A stretch of 43,525 bases of DNA from Oscillospiraceae bacterium (GTDB lineage Bacteria > Bacillota > Clostridia > Oscillospirales > Oscillospiraceae): contig CACYLC010000007.1 of NCBI GenBank assembly GCA_902775105.1, forward strand, positions 1-43,525. Direction: 5' to 3'. The stretch's first letter is position 1. Every line of letters starts with the position of its first letter. A model generated the notes under the pieces. The model did no database searches, was not told the origin of the DNA, and was given only the letters and a program-made list of their open reading frames with translations. Below are positions 33,033 to 40,419 of this stretch, piece after piece. A program made the translations under genes and the position numbers.

Positions 33033-34490
33033 ATGAAGGAATGGACACGAGAAGAGCGCTACAGGGCGCTTCACAGCCCGGAGGAGATAAAGGATCTGCA
33101 TGATCGAATCTGTACGTCAGTATTCCGCCAGACCTACCATGTCCAGCCGGTCACAGGTCTGTCCAACGATCCCAATGGATTTGTGTTCCATCAGGGGAAA
33201 TGGCATCTGTTTTATCAGTGGTTCCCGTGGGGGCCGGTGCACGGACTGAAATACTGGTATCATACCACCAGTGAGGATTTGCTCCATTGGGTTAATGAGG
33301 GGGTGGGACTGAGTCCGGACAGCGTTTATGATAACAAAGGTGTCTTTTCCGGCACAGCCATCACAGAGGACGATGACCTATATTTCTTCTATACCGGAAA
33401 TCACCGGGATGAAAACTGGGTTCGCATTCCTTATACCTGTGTGGCCTTTATGGACCGGGATGGAACGCTCGTCAAACTGCCTAAGCCGTTGTTTGGTCCC
33501 AGAGATGATTGCAGCGAGCATCAGAGAGATCCCAAGGTGGTCTATCACAAGGGGAAGAACAAATATTATATTTTCCTCGGTGCTCAGACGCTGGATCGAA
33601 GAGGGACGATTCTGATCTATCAGTCCGATGAACTGCTCAGTGGCTGGTCTTTTGCAGGGCAACTGAAAGTGACCGGATATGAGCATTTTGGCGGTATGTG
33701 GGAGTGTCCGTGTATCGTCAATATCAGCGGGAAAGATGTGTTGATCTTCTCACCGCAGCATATCAAGCTGCCGGGGCGGGGGGAGAGCACCAACCACAAT
33801 GTGTATCTGATCGGAAAGATGGACTATGAGACCCTCACCTTTATTCCGGAGTCGGATTTTCACCATCTGGACTATGGGTTTGATTTCTATGCAGCGCAGA
33901 CGGCGTCCAATGTGGGTGACCCGAATAAGGCGATTCTGATCGGCTGGATGGGTCTGCCTGACAACCATTATCCCACCGAAGAGGAGGACTGGGAGGGGAG
34001 CCTGACCCTGCCCAGGGAGCTGCGCATTGTAGACGGCAGACTGATCCAAACGCCTGTCTCCGGTATCGAGACGCTGCGGGAGGCGGAAATTCCCGCAGAC
34101 GGAACGCTCCCGACTGCCTGTGAGCTGGAGGTGAGATCCAACGGCGGAGATTTTGACCTGAATCTTTTTACACGGGCGGACGGCAGCGGCGGAATGCGTC
34201 TCCACTATGATGATGCAAAACGCATCTGCACCGTGGATCGCAGCGGTATGGACAGACGCTTTAACCAACAGGTGGGCGAAATTCTGGACATGCCATTGGA
34301 GCAGCCGCTGCATCGCCTCAGCGTTTTCATTGACAGAAGCTCCATCGAACTTTTTGCCAATGACGGAGAGGCTGTTTTTACCTCCCACATCTATCCTACT
34401 GTGGAAGAATGTCACTACAAGGTCAGTGACAGTGTGTCCGTTCGCATCTGGACAATGAAGTCGTCTGTCAAAGATGACTTTGTGATTTGA
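33033..34490 (+). CDS. Glycoside hydrolase family 32, sucrose-6-phosphate hydrolase-like
   Basis: A 485-residue beta-fructosidase with the complete GH32 catalytic set: nucleophile Asp46 in GLSNDPNGFVF, Asp166 in the RDP motif EHQRDPKVVY, and acid/base Glu224 in MWECPCIV. FSGTAITEDDDLYFFYTGN is also typical. The C-terminal beta-sandwich includes SVFIDRSSIELFANDGEAVF. No signal peptide is seen, so it should act in the cytosol on sucrose-6-phosphate or short fructans. No PTS or transporter gene is next to it in this window, so the uptake route is unknown. Confidence 0.93.
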   Translation: MKEWTREERYRALHSPEEIKDLHDRICTSVFRQTYHVQPVTGLSNDPNGFVFHQGKWHLFYQWFPWGPVHGLKYWYHTTSEDLLHWVNEGVGLSPDSVYDNKGVFSGTAITEDDDLYFFYTGNHRDENWVRIPYTCVAFMDRDGTLVKLPKPLFGPRDDCSEHQRDPKVVYHKGKNKYYIFLGAQTLDRRGTILIYQSDELLSGWSFAGQLKVTGYEHFGGMWECPCIVNISGKDVLIFSPQHIKLPGRGESTNHNVYLIGKMDYETLTFIPESDFHHLDYGFDFYAAQTASNVGDPNKAILIGWMGLPDNHYPTEEEDWEGSLTLPRELRIVDGRLIQTPVSGIETLREAEIPADGTLPTACELEVRSNGGDFDLNLFTRADGSGGMRLHYDDAKRICTVDRSGMDRRFNQQVGEILDMPLEQPLHRLSVFIDRSSIELFANDGEAVFTSHIYPTVEECHYKVSDSVSVRIWTMKSSVKDDFVI

Positions 34491-34628
34491 TGCTTTTTAC
34501 GGTAAAACAGTTATCATGATAAATGGGGGCTGCCTCTATGCTGCACTTTGCAGCAACGCACCCACTCCCAGAAACCTGAGTATGGCCGTAAAAACAGAGC
34601 TCCCAATGCGGATATTCCCCACGGCACA

Positions 34629-35156
34629 TCACTCCACGTAGAATACCCGGCCGTCTTTTCGCTCCGCCGCCCTGGGGGCGTCGCCCTCAATGTATCCCAC
34701 GACACAGTGGCCGATGCCCTCATATTCGCCCTGAATGCCGAGTTCTCTCAGCAGCTGACGGTATTCCTCTGTTTCAAACTCTTCCTTCGCCCTGTGAATC
34801 CAGCAGCTTCCCAATCCCAGAGCGTGTGCGGCGAGCATCATGTTTCCCATAACAAGGCTTCCGTCATAGACAAAGGTGGGACGGCTCTTGTCCGCCAATA
34901 CGATCAAAACAACAGGAGCGCCATAGAAGGGATCAAAGTCATCGTTCCATCCACCGATCTTGCAGTTGGCGGAGGAGAGACGATTTCTCAGCTCCTGATT
35001 TGTCACGGCAACTGTGATGACCGCCTGGGTACCTCTGCCGCTGGCAGCATACAGACCCGCCTCAATGATCTGATCCATTTGCTCTTTTGCGGGCATATCC
35101 GGTTTGAACCTGCGAATGCTTCTTCTGGTTTTCATTGCCTGAATTACTTCGTTCAT
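34629..35156 (-). CDS. Nitroreductase-family protein
   Basis: A 175-residue FMN-dependent oxidoreductase of the nitroreductase family. KTRRSIRRFKPDM near residue 10 is the FMN-phosphate segment; LGLGSCWIHRAKEEF and IGHCVVGYIEGD are the usual C-terminal parts. Members reduce nitroaromatics, quinones or flavins, and the natural substrate is rarely known. It is monocistronic on the minus strand. A stop-containing gap of about 140 bases separates it from the GH32 gene on the other strand, with a small TGCTGCA/TGCAGCA hairpin in it. Confidence 0.85.
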   Translation of the reverse strand: MNEVIQAMKTRRSIRRFKPDMPAKEQMDQIIEAGLYAASGRGTQAVITVAVTNQELRNRLSSANCKIGGWNDDFDPFYGAPVVLIVLADKSRPTFVYDGSLVMGNMMLAAHALGLGSCWIHRAKEEFETEEYRQLLRELGIQGEYEGIGHCVVGYIEGDAPRAAERKDGRVFYVE

Positions 35157-35259
35157 GGGAGCACCTCCGTCATAGTTTGATACGTGACACTATAATCGTT
35201 AGTATATCATGGGAATCGGAACAAATCTACCGTTTCGGTATCGAATTATCTGCCCGCTC

Positions 35260-36411
35260 TCATTCTCTGCTGTCCTGGCCGAGCCTGATCAGACGGAACA
35301 CCTGCTCCACCGTGGCGATCATGTTCCGCTCTGCATTGCCATGATTCATGGCCTCCTCCGGACTGACTACGTCACGGAGAATGGGAAAGTAGGCGTCGAT
35401 GCCGCAGGCGTTGCAGGCCCTGGCCTTCTCCGTCACACAGCCGGAGAAGGCCAGCACTGGTTTATCGTATTTCTTGGCCAGCGTTGCAACGCCGATGGGA
35501 GCCTTGCCCATGACGGTCTGACCATCCAGACGTCCCTCGCCGGTGATGACAATATCTGCGTCTTGGATGCGCTCCTCCAGACAGGTCTCCTCTAGCACGA
35601 TTTTGACACCGGACTCCAGGACCGCATTGGTAAAGGCCAGGAATGCAAAACCCAGACCGCCGGCTGCACCGGTGCCGGCCTTCCTGGCGTCAGCCTTCGG
35701 GAAGGACTTGGCGGTCAACGTGGCATACTCCGCCAGCCACTTGTCCATCTGCCGGATCATGGCCGGTGTCGCGCCCTTCTGAGGACCGTAGACGGCGCTG
35801 GCACCCCGCTCACCGCAGAGGGGATTAGATACATCACAGGCAATACGGAAGGTGCAGTCCTTCAGCTCTGGAAGTACGCCGGTGTCTGTGATCTGAGCCA
35901 GCTCGTGTAATCCCCTGGCTCCAAAGGCAACAGGACTGCCGTTTTTGTTTAGAAGCCCGTAACCCAGCGCCTGGAGCATCCCAATGCCGCCGTCATTGGT
36001 AGCGCTGCCCCCGATGCCTACAATAAAGTGGCGGCAGCCCTTCCCAATGGCGTCTCGCAGAACCTCGCCTACGCCGTAGGTAGTGGTGTACAGCGGATTG
36101 CGCTCCTGCTCTGAGATCAGCGTGATGCCTGCCGCACCGGACATCTCTACGATGGCGGTCTTGCGATCGTCCAATATGCCGTAGGCGCATTCCACCGGTC
36201 TTCCCAGCGGACCGGTGACGGTGACCGTTTCCAGCCTGCCTCCCATGCCGAGAGTCAACGCTTCTACAGTGCCTTCGCCCCCGTCTGCCAGAGGACGGAC
36301 ATCAACCTCGGCATCCGGTATCGCCAGTTGGATCCCTTGTCGGACGGCGCTGCCTGCCTCCAAAGAGGAGAGGCTGCCCTTTAGAGAGTCAATTGCCACG
36401 ACAACTTTCAT
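35260..36411 (-). CDS. glxK: Glycerate kinase (PF02595 family)
   Basis: A 383-residue kinase that phosphorylates glycerate, feeding it to glycolysis. It begins MKVVVAIDSLKGSLSSLEAG, the typical N-terminus, and has PLADGGEGTVEAL, a GIGGSATNDGGIGMLQALG loop, CDVSNPLCGERGASAVYGPQ and IVITGEGRLDGQTVMGKAP. All are strong signatures of the GlxK/GarK group. The gene is transcribed alone. A MITE-like repeat ends 29 bases upstream of its ATG, inside its leader or promoter. Confidence 0.93.
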   Translation of the reverse strand: MKVVVAIDSLKGSLSSLEAGSAVRQGIQLAIPDAEVDVRPLADGGEGTVEALTLGMGGRLETVTVTGPLGRPVECAYGILDDRKTAIVEMSGAAGITLISEQERNPLYTTTYGVGEVLRDAIGKGCRHFIVGIGGSATNDGGIGMLQALGYGLLNKNGSPVAFGARGLHELAQITDTGVLPELKDCTFRIACDVSNPLCGERGASAVYGPQKGATPAMIRQMDKWLAEYATLTAKSFPKADARKAGTGAAGGLGFAFLAFTNAVLESGVKIVLEETCLEERIQDADIVITGEGRLDGQTVMGKAPIGVATLAKKYDKPVLAFSGCVTEKARACNACGIDAYFPILRDVVSPEEAMNHGNAERNMIATVEQVFRLIRLGQDSRE

Positions 36412-36439
36412 GCTGCTTTCGTCCTTTCTGTCCGTATTG

Positions 36440-36527
36440 TAAGGAAGCGCTGATTGAATCTATCGGATGGCCGGGCGAAAAATAGGCCGCCCGGACGCCG
36501 TAGCTTGATTCAATCAGCGGTTCCTTA
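36440..36527. mobile_element. 88-bp MITE-like inverted repeat
   Basis: Outer arms of 21 bases (36440-36460 and 36507-36527) match as reverse complements with a single mismatch. Inside, CCGGGCG (36471-36477) pairs with CGCCCGG (36488-36494). The ends are TAAGGAA and TTCCTTA. It has no coding capacity, and its size and nested stems fit a miniature transposable element. It sits just upstream of the glycerate kinase start on the minus strand. Confidence 0.65.
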
Positions 36528-36648
36528 AAACTTACAGTGATATCTGCCCGTTCGCCCGCTCCGGTACGATCGCCTCCGAAATCAAGGCGGACAGCGACCG
36601 CCCTCGGTGCTGCCCACCTTTACAAGAAACAAATTCAGGAGGAAATCG
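36528..36648. other. Intergenic DNA between the MITE and the CobW-type gene
   Basis: A 121-base stretch with no clear gene, and no recognisable terminator for the minus-strand GTPase gene, which ends at 36649. A short open frame reads into the gene from the other strand but has no domain. It might be remnant sequence brought in with the repeat. Confidence 0.35.
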
Positions 36649-37590
36649 TCACAATCGGGCATGGAAATACGTCTCGATAGCGTCTGCGTTGAGCTGCTCG
36701 CCAATGACGATGATCACCTGCTGACCTGCCTCAATGGGGCAAAACTCCATGCTTCTGGGGGTGGCATTGAGCTCCAGCCAGCTGCCATCCGGGCGCTGGA
36801 GAAAGCCCTTTATCCGGAAAACGTGACCGCATGCGCCGTCGCGGAACAGGTGAGGCACCTTCTCTCGAATATCGGCCTCGGTCAGGGGAAGATTCATGAA
36901 GTAGAGGGAGGAGTAGCTGTTTTCCTCGTGGACGGGCTGCTTCCGAAAGCTCTGCTTTACATACCCCGCCTGAGCAATGACCTCAAAATCTGCGTCGGTC
37001 AGTTCGTCCCAGTTCTTAGCGATCACCTCTGATCCGAAGCGGCGCTTGCACTGTACCTGTTCCATGGCTCGATTCAGATGAGCCAGCGCTCCGGCGACGG
37101 CATGGTGGGGGACGGTCTGGGTTTTGCTGAGCAGAACCGCACCAGCGTTGGCAACCTCTGAAGCCAAAAGGTATTCCGATTCAGGGGAGAGATGATCTTC
37201 CAGAGAGGCATCCACAATGGAGATCACACTGCCGATCTCATACCACCGGTCCAGTGGTTCTTCACAGAGCACATCAAAAAACTCGTCTGTGTCAAAAATG
37301 CCGGAGGGTTCCACAAGCACTCGGTCGTAACCACACATACCCATGGCGATCAGCTTGGTTTTAAAGCGTCTGCGATGGCAGTCATAGTCGCAGCCTCCTG
37401 CCACCATCTCCAGATTGCAGTTGGGACCTTCTAAAGGACTGAGCAGCATCATATCCACGTTGACCGCTCCGTAGTCGTTTTCAAGAATGCAGATCTTGTG
37501 TCCGGCATTCATGAGATACCTGGCATATTTTCTTAAAAAGGTGGTCTTTCCAGAGCCAAGAAACCCTGTGATCAGGTCGATTTTTACCAT
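36649..37590 (-). CDS. CobW/COG0523 P-loop GTPase, likely zinc metallochaperone
   Basis: A 313-residue GTPase starting at ATG 37590, with GGAGG eight bases upstream; longer frames have no ribosome site. VKIDLITGFLGSGKTTFLRK holds the P-loop, and CILENDYGAVNVD resembles switch I. The usual CXCC metal motif is replaced by GGCDYDCHRRR (CxxxC). VLVEPSGIFDTDEF is the DxxG-like region and VLLSKTQT the guanine-binding loop. It is divergent from a Fur/Zur regulator, with the zinc-uptake operon beyond. That context points to zinc trafficking rather than cobalt. Confidence 0.88.
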   Translation of the reverse strand: MVKIDLITGFLGSGKTTFLRKYARYLMNAGHKICILENDYGAVNVDMMLLSPLEGPNCNLEMVAGGCDYDCHRRRFKTKLIAMGMCGYDRVLVEPSGIFDTDEFFDVLCEEPLDRWYEIGSVISIVDASLEDHLSPESEYLLASEVANAGAVLLSKTQTVPHHAVAGALAHLNRAMEQVQCKRRFGSEVIAKNWDELTDADFEVIAQAGYVKQSFRKQPVHEENSYSSLYFMNLPLTEADIREKVPHLFRDGACGHVFRIKGFLQRPDGSWLELNATPRSMEFCPIEAGQQVIIVIGEQLNADAIETYFHARL

Positions 37591-37608
37591 AAACAGACCT
37601 CCGGTAAG

Positions 37609-37633
37609 GGATTTACCCATGAAACGCAAATCC
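37609..37633. promoter_or_regulatory. Candidate Zur-type site in the CobW-gene leader
   Basis: GGATTT (37609-37614) and AAATCC (37628-37633) are inverted; read on the minus strand the site begins GGATTTGCG. It shares the half-site ATTTGCG with the palindrome on the zur promoter (37841-37863). It lies between the GTPase promoter and its ATG. Confidence 0.35.
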
Positions 37634-37654
37634 AGTTCAACTTGATATATTCCA

Positions 37655-37682
37655 ATTATACTCATTCTTGCGGGAAGGTCAA
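37655..37682 (-). promoter_or_regulatory. Promoter of the CobW-type gene
   Basis: On the minus strand TTGACC (plus 37677-37682) and TATAAT (plus 37655-37660) are 16 bases apart, about 65 bases before the GTPase ATG. Confidence 0.6.
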
Positions 37683-37814
37683 ATCGTTCTTACCACCCAA
37701 AACGGAATCTTTGAGCGGAGAAAACATTCGTCCGTTTCCAATTCCTCTTCCCTGACAGAAATCTATTTTTCAACTTTGCAGGCCCGCTACGATCAGAATT
37801 AACAAATTTCCTGA

Positions 37815-37843
37815 TTGACTTCACTCAGCTGCGATGCTATAAT
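37815..37843 (+). promoter_or_regulatory. Promoter of the zur/znu operon
   Basis: TTGACT (37815-37820) and TATAAT (37838-37843) are 17 bases apart, 34 bases before the regulator ATG. The -10 box overlaps the palindrome at 37841-37863. Confidence 0.7.
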
Positions 37844-37863
37844 TTGCGATACAGTCGCAAATT
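37841..37863. promoter_or_regulatory. 23-bp perfect palindrome, candidate Zur operator
   Basis: AATTTGCGA (37841-37849) and TCGCAAATT (37855-37863) are perfect inverted arms with a TACAG spacer. The site covers the end of the -10 box and the predicted start of transcription, and stands directly before a Fur-family regulator gene. Autoregulation by zinc-bound Zur is the simplest reading. Confidence 0.65.
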
Positions 37864-37877
37864 GAGGAGGTAATCTG

Positions 37878-38273
37878 ATGCCGAAGTACATGACAAAGCA
37901 GAGAAAAATTCTGCTTGCATATCTGTCCCGGTATGCGGACGAGAGTTTGACTGCCCATCAGATTGCCGACGCACTTGCGGAGCATGACATCAGCATCAGC
38001 GCTGTCTACCGCAATTTAGCCGACCTGGAATCGGAGCATAAGGTGCGCCGTATGACAAAGGGCGGCCAACGGGAGATCTACTATCAATATGCTGACGCAG
38101 AGGCGTGCAGGGCGAGCCTGCATCTCTCCTGCCAGAAATGCGGCAGAACCTATCATATGGATATGATCGGCGCCAATATACTGGTAAACAGCGTTGCGCA
38201 AAACGAGAGATTTGAGATCGACAGGGCAAACACCGTGCTATATGGCGTCTGTGAGGCATGTCAAAACCAATAA
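37878..38273 (+). CDS. zur: Fur-family metalloregulator, probably Zur
   Basis: A 131-residue Fur-family repressor. Residues 1-80 hold the winged helix, with LTAHQIADALAEHDISISAV and the recognition segment SAVYRNLADLESEHKVRR. The C-terminal half has a structural zinc motif in HLSCQKCGRTYHMD and CEACQNQ at the end. Zur is favoured over Fur or PerR because genes for a zinc importer and a CobW-type GTPase flank it. GAGGAGG precedes the ATG. Confidence 0.87.
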   Translation: MPKYMTKQRKILLAYLSRYADESLTAHQIADALAEHDISISAVYRNLADLESEHKVRRMTKGGQREIYYQYADAEACRASLHLSCQKCGRTYHMDMIGANILVNSVAQNERFEIDRANTVLYGVCEACQNQ

Positions 38274-38288
38274 GTGGGGGGGAGCAAT

Positions 38289-38585
38289 ATGACAAAGCAG
38301 ATTCGTGCCATTGCCGCAATGCTTGCGGGCATGATCGCTGTTGTCATTCTATCCTCCTCCCTCTACATCGCTGCTGAGGCAGACCACGACTGCCGCGGCG
38401 AGGACTGTGTGATCTGCGCACAGATCGCCGCTCGCGAAAATACGCTCCGGGAGCTGGCCTGCGCAGTTATAGCGGCTGCGGCTGTCGCCGGGCTGACGTA
38501 TGCCTTTGTCGATTCCGTATCGTACGGCACGAGACCATACACGGGTAATACCCTGGTGTCGCTTAAGGTGAAGCTTTCGAATTGA
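38289..38585 (+). CDS. Small membrane protein with Cys motif, zinc-cluster associated
   Basis: A 98-residue protein from ATG 38289, with GGGGGAG upstream. It has a first hydrophobic segment (about residues 7-27), then a short segment EADHDCRGEDCVICAQI with three Cys and one His. A second hydrophobic helix follows (about residues 48-68), and the end is polar. This suggests two membrane helices with a metal-binding loop between them. I recognise no enzyme domain. Its place between zur and znuA suggests a role in zinc handling. Confidence 0.7.
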   Translation: MTKQIRAIAAMLAGMIAVVILSSSLYIAAEADHDCRGEDCVICAQIAARENTLRELACAVIAAAAVAGLTYAFVDSVSYGTRPYTGNTLVSLKVKLSN

Positions 38586-38598
38586 ATCAGAACTGTAA

Positions 38599-38663
38599 AC
38601 AAGGGGTCTGGTCTGCCATTTTGGCAGGCTTTGTCGGCGTTTTCTGACACTCCTTGTCTTTTT
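38599..38663 (+). terminator. Terminator or attenuator before znuA
   Basis: ACAAGGGGT (38599-38607) pairs with ACTCCTTGT (38649-38657) with one G-T pair, enclosing an inner CTGCC/GGCAG hairpin, and is followed by CTTTTT. It lies between the small membrane gene and znuA, 44 bases before the znuA ATG. It may end the zur transcript or reduce read-through into znuA. Confidence 0.6.
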
Positions 38664-38706
38664 GCGACCATTTTTACGTTCTAATTTGATTCGGAGGTAT
38701 TTTTTT

Positions 38707-39689
38707 ATGAAAAAATGGATTTCCACTCTGCTCTGTCTGCTGATGACTGCCGGCCTTCTCGTCGGCTGCAGCGGTCAGGCAAACAATGCAGAGCAAGCAA
38801 ATGAAAAAAACTGAGCATCGTCACCACCATTTTCCCCATCTACGATTGGACAAGAACCATCCTCGGCGACGATGCCGACCATGCCGAGCTGACTATGCTG
38901 CTGGATAACGGCGTGGACCTGCACAGCTATCAGCCCACTGCCGATGACATTGTCAAAATCTCCACCTGCGATCTGTTTATCTATGTGGGCGGCGAGTCCG
39001 ACGACTGGGTGACTGACGCACTCCAGGAGGCCGTGAACCAGGATATGGTGGTCATCAACCTGTTGGATGTTCTGGGGGATGCCGTCAAGGAAGAAGAGGT
39101 AGTGGAAGGCATGGAGGCCGAGGACGAGGAGGAAGAAGAGGAGGAAGAGGTCGAATACGATGAACACGTCTGGCTCTCTCTCAACAATGCCGCTGTCCTC
39201 TGCCGGTATATTGCCGATCAGCTTGCTATTATTGACGCAGAAAACAGCGAGACCTATTCGACTAACGCCGCAGCCTATATTGAGCAGCTGAATACCCTGA
39301 ATGACGCATATCAGGCTGCTGTGGACGCTGCCACTGTCAAAACGGTGCTGTTCGGCGACCGGTTCCCCTTCCGCTATCTGGTGGACGATTACGGCCTGAC
39401 CTACTACGCCGCATTTGTGGGCTGCTCGGCGGAGACCGAGGCCAGCTTTGAGACCATTGTGTTCCTTGCCGAAAAAGTAGACGAGCTGGGACTGCATGCC
39501 ATTTTGCAGATTGAAACAGCGGACGGCTCCATTGCAAACACCATCCGGGAAAACACCGTATCCAAGGATCAGAGCATTCTCACCCTGGACTCCATGCAGT
39601 CCACCACGTCAGCGGACGTAGAGGGCGGCGTGACCTATCTCTCCATCATGGAGCAGAACCTTGACGTCCTGAGAGCGGCGTTGCAGTAA
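38707..39689 (+). pseudogene. znuA: Zinc-binding lipoprotein ZnuA, split by a -1 frameshift
   Basis: The ZnuA binding protein of a zinc ABC importer. The signal peptide (lipobox LLVGCS, Cys 21) is in one frame, which ends TGA at 38812-38814. The rest continues in the -1 frame as LSIVTTIFPIYDWTRTILGD and contains DLHSYQPT, an acidic Glu-rich stretch (about 39091-39155), EHVWLSLNNA and GDRFPFRYLV, all typical of the family. The join falls on A AAA AAC at 38805-38811, a canonical -1 slippery heptamer. It could be a real frameshift mutation, a sequencing error in the A run, or recoding. No spaced pseudoknot is obvious after it. Confidence 0.8.
38805..38811 (+). other. A AAA AAC slippery heptamer at the znuA frame junction
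   Basis: The zero-frame codons are GAA AAA AAC followed by TGA at 38812-38814. Slipping back one base gives AAA AAA and then CTG AGC, which continues into the ZnuA body. The heptamer is therefore in the phase required for -1 frameshifting. A small CGGC/GCCG hairpin some 50 bases downstream is farther than usual for such a site. Confidence 0.7.
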
Positions 39690-39702
39690 GGAGTGAATGA
39701 AA

Positions 39703-40419
39703 ATGGCCCAGCTCACCTGCCAAAACCTGTCCCTCGGGTATGACGGAAGGGAAATCCTCCACGACCTGAGCTTTGAAGTAAATGCCGGAGACTATCTCTG
39801 TATTGTGGGAGAGAACGGTTCCGGCAAGAGTACCCTGATGAAAACCATTCTGGGGCTGCAAGCGCCCATTCGAGGCAGGATTTTGACAGGCGACGGGCTG
39901 AGGCCGAATGAGATCGGCTATCTGCCCCAGCAGACCGTAGTACAACGGGATTTTCCTGCCTCTGTCCGGGAGATCGTTCTCTCCGGCTGTCAAAGCCGCT
40001 GCGGACTGCGACCGTTCTATAACAGGCAGGAGAAGCGGCTGGCGGGAGAGAACATGGAGAAGCTGGGTCTCACAGCTCTGGAAAAGCGCTGTTACCGGGA
40101 GCTTTCCGGCGGCCAGCAGCAGCGGGTTTTGCTGGCCCGTGCCCTATGCGCCACCCAAAAGCTTCTGCTGCTGGATGAGCCGGTCTCAGGGCTTGATCCG
40201 AAGGTCACGGCGGAGATGTAACGTCTGATCGAGGAGCTGAATCAAAAGGACGGTACTACCATCATTATGATCTCCCACGATCTGTCTGCCGCCGTCACCT
40301 ATGCCAGCCATGTCCTGCATGTTGGAGAGACTGTGTTCTTCGGCACGAAACGGGAGTATCTGACGAGCGCCGCCAGCCGAAGTTTTGCCGTAGGAAAGGG
40401 GAGCGAGACGAATGAATGA
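39703..40419 (+). pseudogene. znuC: Zinc ABC transporter ATPase ZnuC, interrupted by an in-frame TAA
   Basis: The ATPase of the zinc importer. ATG 39703 has AAGGAG nine bases upstream; ATG 39697 is too close to it. Walker A (VGENGSGKSTLMKT), signature LSGGQQQRVLLARAL and Walker B LLLLDEPVSGLDPK are intact. Codon 40219-40221 is TAA, after TAEM. The frame continues after it with RLIEELNQKDGTTIIMISHD and reaches a normal end at 40419, so the switch His is on the far side of the stop. One base change from a Tyr codon would explain it. The truncated product should not hydrolyse ATP normally. Confidence 0.85.

Noticed and set aside
34539..34555. TGCTGCA/TGCAGCA hairpin between GH32 and nitroreductase genes as a terminator
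   Set aside because: The stem is seven pairs without a T-tract, so a terminator call is not supported.
34548..35180. A 210-codon plus-strand open frame opposite the nitroreductase
   Set aside because: Nitroreductase on the minus strand has family motifs; the other frame has none.
39091..39155. Glu/Asp-rich repeat in znuA as a repeat expansion or assembly artefact
   Set aside because: An acidic or His-rich metal-collecting loop at this position is normal for ZnuA; the codons are mixed GAG/GAA, not a pure repeat.
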